Shown here: in pieces, positions 25,139 through 33,400 of the stretch
How the letters are laid out: every line of letters starts with the position of its first letter
How positions within the stretch are numbered: position 1 is the first letter of the stretch
NCBI RefSeq assembly: GCF_042675915.1
Contig: NZ_JBHTKL010000006.1
Location: 310,001-374,000 of the forward strand
Direction: 5' to 3'
Source of the DNA: Thalassobacillus_A hwangdonensis
Lineage (GTDB): Bacteria > Bacillota > Bacilli > Bacillales > Halobacillaceae
Length of the DNA stretch: 64,000 bases
Translations under genes and position numbers: made by a program
The notes under the pieces: model-generated
The model's input: only the letters and a program-made list of their open reading frames with translations
What the model was told of the DNA's origin: nothing
The model's database searches: none

Positions 25139-25172
25139 AAAACCAAGAGCAATGGTTATATTACTCTTGGTT
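25139..25172 (-). terminator. Terminator between sspD and the mcrB-like gene
   Basis: AACCAAGAG / CTCTTGGTT make a 9-bp stem with a 14-nt loop. On the minus strand it is followed directly by TTTTTT. Only about 30 bases then remain to the mcrB-like start, which is filled by the ribosome site AGAAGGA. Hence mcrB expression seems to need read-through of this element, or a promoter lying inside sspD. Confidence 0.75.
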
Positions 25173-25183
25173 GAAATAGAACA

Positions 25184-25981
25184 TTATGAGAATGAACAAA
25201 CACACGGAACAGTATTGTCCTGTACTTTTAAGAATTTGTCTAATCCTTCTCTGTCCATTCGTTGTCTGTATTCTTTTAGTGTATAAGGCTTTCCGTCCTT
25301 TTTTAAAATTGAAACATTTTTATCAAAATGTTTTCGGAAGTTCTCTTCCATTTCCTCTTGCTCTTGATAACGATCTGGCCAGATTTTATACAACTGAGCA
25401 TAATGTTGGAATCCACCACGGACACATCTCCCACCACAGTTAGCATGGCTAAAACCTAATTCATACATTCTTGGCAGCTTAATCTTCCATTCATTTTCAA
25501 TTATAGATTTTACATCTATATCTTCTCTAAAGGTTTCAATCATAGGAAAGCGGGTTTCTATTGGCTCTAAAGGATTATGTTCATAAAAGTCTCTTAAGTT
25601 ATCTGCACGATGACTTTCATGAGGCCCTATCCCAAAATATAGAATAGGTTCTAAATTTTCATTATCTCGTAATTCCTCTAAGAATGTGATAGTTTGATAC
25701 ACTTTCAACTCTTCTGAACACTTTGCCATTCTTGAGTTTCCTAAAAATCTAGTATCATAAAAAACTTCTTCTGGAGTCCTACCGTCTACCCGCTCCGTAA
25801 TTTCTATACCAATAGCATCAGCAACTTCATCCATAAACCTATAGTTGTCTTCATCTTCCCATAGGGTATTTGTAAAGAATAAAATTGAATTTTCTACCCC
25901 ATGTGTCTGCACCATATGGTTAGCTACGTAAGCACTTGCCGCTCCTCCACTAAACATAGCTACGTGGACATTCTTTCTCAT
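25184..25981 (-). CDS. sspD: SspD-like ATP pyrophosphatase (PAPS-reductase family) for DNA phosphorothioation
   Basis: The 265-residue protein has the PP-loop SGGAASAYV (residues 11-19), the marker of the PAPS reductase/ATP pyrophosphatase superfamily, and a C-terminal cysteine-rich part: GFSHANCGGRCVRGGFQHY and a final CVCSFS. SspD activates DNA by adenylation in ssDNA phosphorothioate modification, which fits the neighbours sspB and sspC. The in-frame ATG at 26008 lies inside sspC; I chose the ATG at 25981 because it has GAGGTGAGGA upstream. The gap to the sspC stop is 16 bases. Family naming is from gene order plus motif. Confidence 0.8.
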   Translation of the reverse strand: MRKNVHVAMFSGGAASAYVANHMVQTHGVENSILFFTNTLWEDEDNYRFMDEVADAIGIEITERVDGRTPEEVFYDTRFLGNSRMAKCSEELKVYQTITFLEELRDNENLEPILYFGIGPHESHRADNLRDFYEHNPLEPIETRFPMIETFREDIDVKSIIENEWKIKLPRMYELGFSHANCGGRCVRGGFQHYAQLYKIWPDRYQEQEEMEENFRKHFDKNVSILKKDGKPYTLKEYRQRMDREGLDKFLKVQDNTVPCVCSFS

Positions 25982-25997
25982 AGACTTCCTCACCTCA

Positions 25998-28900
25998 TCA
26001 CTCCACAAATTCTTGAACTAATTTGTAGATAATATATTCAACTTCGTCACGTGGTATAGTTCTTCCAGCATTATTAATCATTCTATGAACATTTTTATAG
26101 ATAGTTTTTGATTTTGTAGACAATTCAACGTCAGTAGTTATCGTAACATTTTTCCCATCAATTTGTAATTCTCTTGCATTAGCCTCATTAGACTGGTTAA
26201 TGGACTTAACATCACTAGAAATTTGTTTAGATAGCATCTCAAAGGTTGTATCAGACCAATCTTCAATCGAAATCCCAGTATAATTAAAGATAAATTGATT
26301 TACCCAATCTGATTTTCCTTTAGTAGCTAATATACTTTTCACAGTGACATTTTGTTTTTTCACCACTCCTGATTGACTTTCAGCCCACGCAAATAATTCA
26401 ACGGAAGATGAGCAATTCGTCTGACTGAGAATTAACAGTTTGATTAACTGCATTTGCTTTTCAATAAACTCTTCGATATCTTTTGTTTGAACAATAAGTT
26501 GTTCAAAATTGTTATGATAAGATTCAAATAAATCTTGAATAGTAGAAGTTGGATCAACTTCACTACGTTTAATTGTAGCCTTTAGTTTATTAAGTTCGTC
26601 ATTCATATGCGAGGTAACTTGAGTATATTTAGGTAAAGACCTTAACCAACCTATAAGTGCACTACTCATTTGAATTAACCTTGGTTTCCCTTCTACATAT
26701 TCACTCTTATATTCACCGAAATGTTGATCTATTTTTTGTAGAAAAGGATTAAGATCCTTATTAAAATTATAAAAGACAAATTTATATTCCTCAGGTTCAT
26801 CTATCATTTTATATAGCTTGTCGCCATCAATTGCAGGAACATACATATCATTTCTATAAAACATTATTTGATCCCAAACATCTCTAAGTAATGCCACGAG
26901 ATAGATTGGAGTTAAAGGTTTTCTAATACCAAATGGAGACGATGAAAGTATATTTAACAAATCACTTAAATGTCCCTGGTTATTACTTTTGACTCTCTTC
27001 ACTAAAGCTTTTCTCATTTTTCTAAAGTCATAAGGTTCAATATTATCTAAGTCTACAATTGAAAAGTTGTTATTCTTAAAGATAGTTGCATAAATAAGAT
27101 AGTCCGGTCCATTACCTTCTATCTTAAATTGATCTTCATAAGGGTATTTGAGTATATGGTCCACTACAGCCTTACCGGCTTTTAGTTGAACATTATTAAT
27201 TTGACGTCTGTTTATAGAGTCATTTCTGACTTCAGGAGTAAATGGATATAATTCACCCATTATTTGAGATAACTTATTCTCTAGTTTGATTTGACTTGTA
27301 ATAGAGATCTTTTGTCCTTTATAAAGCCATGTAACCTCACTTGAAAATTCAGTCCACATATTAATATACTCTTTAATCTCATATAATAAATCTTCTTTTG
27401 TTAATAAAACTTCACTTTTAATATCCTTATCTTGTTTGATTAAATCTACATCATTAAGCATATCGTCTACAACAATCAACTGATCAATTTTTTCTTCAAT
27501 AGTTTTAATTGAATAGTTAGATACCGCATAAATCACATCAACTTCACTGCGTTGAAAAATTTCTTTTATAACATCATTTTTTTCATTTATATCTTCTAAT
27601 ACAACAAAATTAATGACTGCGTCATTATCTATGTTCAACTCTAGGGCTTTGTCCCCTATTAACTCAGTGCTCAATAAGAATTGTGTAGTTGCAAATCGAG
27701 TCATACTCTTCTTATCATTATAGGAAGTTGCTATATAAAATTTCTTGTCCAATGCTGTATTGAGTACTTTCTTTCTTTTAAAAGTATCAATAGAAGTTTC
27801 TTCAAGACGAAGTTGAATTTCTTCTTCAACATTGATAGAACTTCCTTGGAATAGCTCCCAATAACCAAGAATTCTGTTATACCTTATTGCTTTATAATTA
27901 CTTAATTTCTCTAAAGACTTTTCAACCTTTTTCAAATTAGAATTTAATGCAAATGCTACTAGTTCTGCATTTAACTTATGTGTTGATTGCAATCCAGTTA
28001 ATTCCCACAATGTAATGAGCTTAAGAATTTTTTGCTCTAGGTTCCTCTTATCTCTTTTAGTAGGAATTTTCTTAACTAACTGTTTGTAAAGTTTAAAAAT
28101 CTCTTTAAAGTCTTCATTATCTAGGTTTTGCTCATCTGAAAAAAAGTAATCGAATAGTTGATTGGGTAAATAATATCCGTCATTCTTTTGGACATGATTT
28201 AATAACCCTTCAGTTTCATTACTCTCTAAGAAGGTAAACAAAGTACGTTCGTTTTGCCCAAAAACGCTTGATAAGTGCGGCAATAGATATAAAGCAATTG
28301 GATGGATAGGAAAACTACCTTCAACTATTAGTTTCTCTATCTCAACTTGATTTAAAGTTGGGAAGAAGGAATACTTTCTGAGTGAATTAATTACTTCGTT
28401 CCTTAGCTTATTATCAATAGGACTAATAATATTTAATTCATTTAAAATTGAATGAGTTAACCTAACAAATGTAGATTGATCATTACTAATATGATAATTT
28501 TTAAATCGTTTTTCGATGCGTCCAAACTCATCTTTATACTCTTCTTTAAGCAAATTAAAGTATTGTCTTAAATTCTTATGTGTAATTAATAAGATTTGAA
28601 GTGAATCAATATAATGATCAGCTAATTCAGCAATATCTTGAAGATCTTGCATTGTTTCATGAATTAACTCATTATCTAAAGTTTGAAGAAACCTACCAAA
28701 CTCATCATAAGTAATAAAAAGTCCAATATTTCTTTTAGCTAGTTCATCTAACAAGGTTTTAATCTGCTCTATAAAATCTTCTTTATAATCAACAATAAAT
28801 TCAGTTCCTGAAGTTAATTCTGGAAAAATCGATTTAAACCAATCAATTTCTTCGATGTTGCTACTTAGAATCTCTAATCTCCATAGCTGAATATCTTTTC

Positions 28901-29432
28901 CTTCAGCATGTAATAGGTCTAGAAATTGCTGGTAAGTGGATGCATAATCACTTTCCCATTTTTCAACAGTGGATATTATCTTTGATATTACTCCTGGGAT
29001 GACAATTTCAATCCCTTGTTCTTCTAGCTTTTTCATAATGGAAGATATTATTGTAACTCGAAACCTTCCTTCATTTCCATTAAGTACTATTGGTAAATAG
29101 GTCTTGTCTATATTCTGAACCTTTTTCAGTTCATCATATATATCGTCATCTACTTTGTTAAATTTCTCTTGTAGTACACTAACAGTATCATTTGAAACAG
29201 TATCTGAAGTAATACTACTTAATATTGTCCCTATTAATGACTTCCCAGTACCATAAGGTCCAATAATTATATGTGATTTGGGAGCTTCTGGTTCATTAAA
29301 GCCTTTTAATAACCCATATAAAGCATCTGCATGTGAAGGTGTTGGTAAATAACGTTCAAAGAATCCTCTATTCCCAATATCAAATTTAATATTTACACTA
29401 GATTTAAATGAGGGTGCTATATTAATGCTCAT
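25998..29432 (-). CDS. sspC: SspC-like ATPase of the phosphorothioation system
   Basis: The 1144-residue protein carries a P-loop near its start, IIGPYGTGKS (Walker A, K64), and a Walker B-like acidic pair in LFITYDEFGRFLQ (D243, E244). The remainder is a long helical body with no further catalytic motif I can identify. In ssp systems, SspC is the large ATPase that works with the nickase SspB and the pyrophosphatase SspD to insert sulfur in the DNA backbone. Its start overlaps the end of sspB by ATGA (29429-29432), a sign of coupled translation. Confidence 0.8.
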   Translation of the reverse strand: MSINIAPSFKSSVNIKFDIGNRGFFERYLPTPSHADALYGLLKGFNEPEAPKSHIIIGPYGTGKSLIGTILSSITSDTVSNDTVSVLQEKFNKVDDDIYDELKKVQNIDKTYLPIVLNGNEGRFRVTIISSIMKKLEEQGIEIVIPGVISKIISTVEKWESDYASTYQQFLDLLHAEGKDIQLWRLEILSSNIEEIDWFKSIFPELTSGTEFIVDYKEDFIEQIKTLLDELAKRNIGLFITYDEFGRFLQTLDNELIHETMQDLQDIAELADHYIDSLQILLITHKNLRQYFNLLKEEYKDEFGRIEKRFKNYHISNDQSTFVRLTHSILNELNIISPIDNKLRNEVINSLRKYSFFPTLNQVEIEKLIVEGSFPIHPIALYLLPHLSSVFGQNERTLFTFLESNETEGLLNHVQKNDGYYLPNQLFDYFFSDEQNLDNEDFKEIFKLYKQLVKKIPTKRDKRNLEQKILKLITLWELTGLQSTHKLNAELVAFALNSNLKKVEKSLEKLSNYKAIRYNRILGYWELFQGSSINVEEEIQLRLEETSIDTFKRKKVLNTALDKKFYIATSYNDKKSMTRFATTQFLLSTELIGDKALELNIDNDAVINFVVLEDINEKNDVIKEIFQRSEVDVIYAVSNYSIKTIEEKIDQLIVVDDMLNDVDLIKQDKDIKSEVLLTKEDLLYEIKEYINMWTEFSSEVTWLYKGQKISITSQIKLENKLSQIMGELYPFTPEVRNDSINRRQINNVQLKAGKAVVDHILKYPYEDQFKIEGNGPDYLIYATIFKNNNFSIVDLDNIEPYDFRKMRKALVKRVKSNNQGHLSDLLNILSSSPFGIRKPLTPIYLVALLRDVWDQIMFYRNDMYVPAIDGDKLYKMIDEPEEYKFVFYNFNKDLNPFLQKIDQHFGEYKSEYVEGKPRLIQMSSALIGWLRSLPKYTQVTSHMNDELNKLKATIKRSEVDPTSTIQDLFESYHNNFEQLIVQTKDIEEFIEKQMQLIKLLILSQTNCSSSVELFAWAESQSGVVKKQNVTVKSILATKGKSDWVNQFIFNYTGISIEDWSDTTFEMLSKQISSDVKSINQSNEANARELQIDGKNVTITTDVELSTKSKTIYKNVHRMINNAGRTIPRDEVEYIIYKLVQEFVE

Positions 29433-30310
29433 GAATATACTTTCACCTTTCTACTATACTCACTTTCTAAAAATGAGATGGGTTCAATTTCAGGAATTTT
29501 AACGGTGTCCAAATTATTTGTTCTTGTAAATAAGATTGGATATTGAGCATGGCTTGTTAGCTGATGTAATGCTTGAATTATAAGGTTTCGATTCATATTA
29601 TAAACTCTTCCCCATAGCCCATGCTGATTGATTAGCTCTTCAACTGAAACAGTATAGGTTTCTTTCTGACTACAGTAAACTAATAAAGTATAGTAAAGAG
29701 CTATAATTCCAACTTCACCGATACTATTCGGTGTTTTTTTGTACACGTTACCATTCTTCTCTGATAATAAAGAAATTTTGTTAATAGGGCTTTGTATAAC
29801 TTCTTCCGGATCTTGAGCGTCTTCACCAGCAGTGTACAATTTAATTAAACAATCAATATCTCTTTTTAATGATTTGTGGGATATTTTTTTGTTTTCTGTT
29901 TCCTCTACCCATTTAACAAAAATACTAAAGAGATCTTCTTTACTAATTGCAGTTTCTTCTAATAGATTAAAGAACCAATACCAAACTGTAGATGATTCTT
30001 TATTAGTTGTTAAATGGTAATGCAACATCGCCGCAGTATCATTAAATTGAATATGTCTATCATACCTATCTATAACATCACCAAAGGATGTTATATGATG
30101 CACTTTCTTTCTCTGTTCATTGGTGTTTTCTTCTACAATATTAGTAGCTACAACCCAAAACCTAAGAGATTGCACCATATTCTTACCAAGACCTATTTTT
30201 TCAAAAGCCTCTTTATCATAAAAGAAACGACTATCTTCTCTTAATTGTTTGATTGCTTTACTTAACCATCTATCTCTTAAATAGAAGCTTTGATGTTGAC
30301 CATATGCCAT
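29429..30310 (-). CDS. sspB: SspB-like DNA-nicking protein (DUF4007)
   Basis: Translation most likely starts at the ATG at 30310, which has AGGAGG seven bases upstream; the frame is open to 30397 but without a site there. The 293-residue protein begins MAYGQHQSFYLRDRWLSKAI, the N-terminal signature of DUF4007 proteins, and is known in ssp loci as SspB, the nickase that opens the strand for sulfur insertion. The C-terminal part contains short helices, including a likely winged-helix (residues about 200-270). The stop overlaps the sspC start. Catalytic residues cannot be identified by eye here. Confidence 0.8.
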   Translation of the reverse strand: MAYGQHQSFYLRDRWLSKAIKQLREDSRFFYDKEAFEKIGLGKNMVQSLRFWVVATNIVEENTNEQRKKVHHITSFGDVIDRYDRHIQFNDTAAMLHYHLTTNKESSTVWYWFFNLLEETAISKEDLFSIFVKWVEETENKKISHKSLKRDIDCLIKLYTAGEDAQDPEEVIQSPINKISLLSEKNGNVYKKTPNSIGEVGIIALYYTLLVYCSQKETYTVSVEELINQHGLWGRVYNMNRNLIIQALHQLTSHAQYPILFTRTNNLDTVKIPEIEPISFLESEYSRKVKVYS

Positions 30311-30330
30311 TCTTCTTCCTCCTATTTTCA

Positions 30331-30348
30331 CTGGAATAAAAGTTCCAG
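30331..30348 (-). promoter_or_regulatory. Small hairpin before the sspB ribosome site
   Basis: CTGGAA TAAAAG TTCCAG forms a 6-bp stem with a 6-nt loop, directly upstream of the sspB Shine-Dalgarno sequence. It could be an operator or affect translation start. Confidence 0.35.
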
Positions 30349-30364
30349 CAGTCAAAGAACACAT

Positions 30365-30401
30365 AATAATGCATCTAGACATTAAATCTAGATGCATTAT
30401 T
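30365..30401 (-). promoter_or_regulatory. 15-bp perfect hairpin between dptH and sspB
   Basis: AATAATGCATCTAGA and TCTAGATGCATTATT pair perfectly around a 7-nt loop (CATTAAA). It lies 13 bases past the dptH stop. The minus strand after the stem (ATGTGTTC) is not T-rich, so this may be an mRNA processing or attenuation element rather than a full terminator. Confidence 0.6.
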
Positions 30402-30413
30402 AAATTATATAAG

Positions 30414-33400
30414 TTATTTACTCAGACTCTCAAAATATTTCAGTAGTGCCCTTTTTACTTTTGGTGTGAGGAAAGGGCTTTTTCCTCGGATTATTTTTTG
30501 CCCACCTGTTTTTGCTAAGAAATCTCCTTTACCACCTAGGTTTTCAGCACCACTATCCCCTAATATTATCGTAGAAGCTGTCGCATCGGTAGCCCTTAAT
30601 GCTAATCTAGCTCCTAAGTTATTACGAATATTAGTATTGATAATGTCTGATTTAGGGTTTTGTGTACAAATAATTAAATGCAATCCCGCTGCTCTAGCTT
30701 TTTGACCTAAACGTAATATTGAATTTTCTACCTTCTGCGCCACATCTTTTTCTTGGCTCATAAAGTCTGCAAACTCATCAAAGACAATTACAATTCTAGG
30801 CATCTGATTTTCAGTTAGCTCTACATATTCATCTAAATTGCTTACCTTTTCCTCGGCAAAAACTTTATATCGCTCTTCCATTTCCTGCACTAAAAATTCT
30901 AATGTGTTTACTGCTTTACTAATATCGGTCACTACATCTCTAGTGTGCGGCAATCCCTCGTATACTTTAAATTCCACTTGTTTAGGGTCTATAAAAACAA
31001 ACTGCAATTGAGTTGGGTCATAAATGCACATGCTTCCTAAAATAATAGAATTTAGCGTAACACTCTTACCGCTACCTGTCGTACCACCAGTCAGAAGATG
31101 GGGTGTAGAAGGATCAGAGAAGTCGATGTGAACAACATTATTTAAAGGATCAAACCCCAAAGGCGATAGTAGGTTAGTAGGTTTTATTTTGTTACTTAAT
31201 TGTTCTCGTGAAATCTTCATAAATTCTTCAAAGAAAATAGTATCTGGATTTTCTCGTGCAATATCAATATTAATACCATTCTTATCAATAAACATGTGAG
31301 GAGGTTGATCTAACCCTAACCATAACTGAATATCCTGCTTTCGTTTCAAGACTTTATCTGAGTTTAATGAAGAAGGAATATTTAAAATCAGCCTGATAAC
31401 ACTAGAACCCAACACTGCTTCTTTAACTTTTACATTTAAACTATTGCGATTGAAGTGACTTTCTAAATTACTAACATACTTTTTCTTTAAGGCTTCGTGT
31501 TCTTCTGATACTTCAGGTTTAGTGTTTTCTATTCCTTTTAATGCAATCACTTCTGGATAATTGCAAGAATCATTTAGCAATGTTTCTGGTTCTGGTCTTG
31601 GTTCTGGTTTTGGCTTTGGTTCTGGTTTTGGGTCTGGTGTAGGTTCTGGATCCGAAATTACTTTCCCCTCTCCAAGGACACCTTGATCTGAGCTTTTAGC
31701 ATTAGCCCCTTTTCCTTCTTCTACATCATTTGAATCTTCATCATTATTTTCTCTTTCATCATTATTGCTATCATCTGTCACAGAGCTTTCGCTTTCTTTA
31801 TCTTCTCTAACAAGCTCAAGTTCAAAAGCATCTTCACTTGCTTCTAAATCGTTATAATCAGGCTCATTCACTTCCTCAGCACCTAGCTGCTCAAGAATAT
31901 ATGACCTCGTAAAGATGTAGTTTGGGTATTCTCCTTCTAACCTATCAAGGTAAACACCTTCATCATAACGTTCGAAGTCTTGCTCTTGAAGATTTGAAGT
32001 ATAACAATAAGCATCGATAGAAGATTTAACAGTTACATTAATATCACACAAATCTTTATCTTGTAATTGTTTTAATAAATATGCTTCCTCTGGGGAATAT
32101 GAGCCACGCTCGATAAAGTAATGAACTAGCTCTTCCCTCCAAAATTCAGAATCTGTCTTAGAGTCTTCAAATGTAAACAATTTATTATAAACATTTATTC
32201 CAGCATCTACTTGCTTTATTGCGTCATACCGTTCTCTTTCAAAAATGGTGTGACGAACAAACTTTAACTCTACTAATTCAAAGTCCAATTTTAACATACC
32301 ATTCTGTTCTGTAAGAGTTGTAATTACCATGTCTGGACGTCTCTTATTGTTAGAGAACCAAGGTAATTCATCACATACAGCCCACACTTGAAGGGTATTA
32401 AATTCATCTTTTTGTCTGAATTTTTTACTTAGATATGTTGCAACCATTTCATGAGAATACTTACCAGGACCTATAGCTTTTAATACAAGTGCTCCTGATA
32501 TTTTTTTAACTTCTTGTACCGCTTTAACCATTTTTTCTTTAGTAATAAAATCATTCTTCATTATTAATCCTAATTTTTTGGTTAAGCGATCATAATACTC
32601 ATCATTTTGTTCATTGTTTAATTTCCTAATATATTCAGAGGAAGATACTATTAGTTTATAATTATTGTTTGAGCCGGCTTTAGATTTGTATTGTATTATT
32701 TGTGCTTTAGCGGATGTCTTTTCAAGTAATGACTTGTCTAAATAACGATCCATGAAAATAATCCAGTTAAAGTTCTCGTGCATAAAATCAATCAAATCAT
32801 TATTTAGAGTAGATAATGACACTTTATTTTTCAAGACATACAATTCATCTTTATCTAACATTTCTTTCTTTTGTGAAATGTATTGTAATTGGTAAAACGA
32901 TTTTAAAATGTTAGGCATAGACTCACTAACATAAGAAATTCGTTTCACAACTTCATTATCTAATAAAGGTTCTTTGTAAACTACCTCAAACCAGTTATCA
33001 GAAGGTCTAAAATCAATTTTGTCAAAATCATAATTAATTTGACTGCTTTGAGCAAAATAGTCAGCTAAAACAACTAAATCAGCATCTATCATGTGAGTAT
33101 TAATTTGTTTTGAAATTTCATTTACATCATGACCTGATATGACCTTCAATTCCACTTTAGGAAATTTACTTGATCCATCAGGATGTATATACTCTTCCCT
33201 TTGTTGAACCCACTGATTAAGCCTTTTGTGAATAGGTGCAGCATGTGTACTGTGAACAGTAATCTTCAATTTATTCAAATCTTTCAACTTTTTAAACAAC
33301 GTATCAATAGATTGAATAATCATTTCTGCACTTTGACAGTATAAGAAGAGAATATCTAGTCCATCTTTTGCGTAAGGATACACATCAAAATAACTCTTTA

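Noticed and set aside
25184..25981. Assimilatory PAPS reductase (cysH)
   Set aside because: No sulfate assimilation genes are near; it is coupled to sspC, and the C-terminal motifs differ from CysH.
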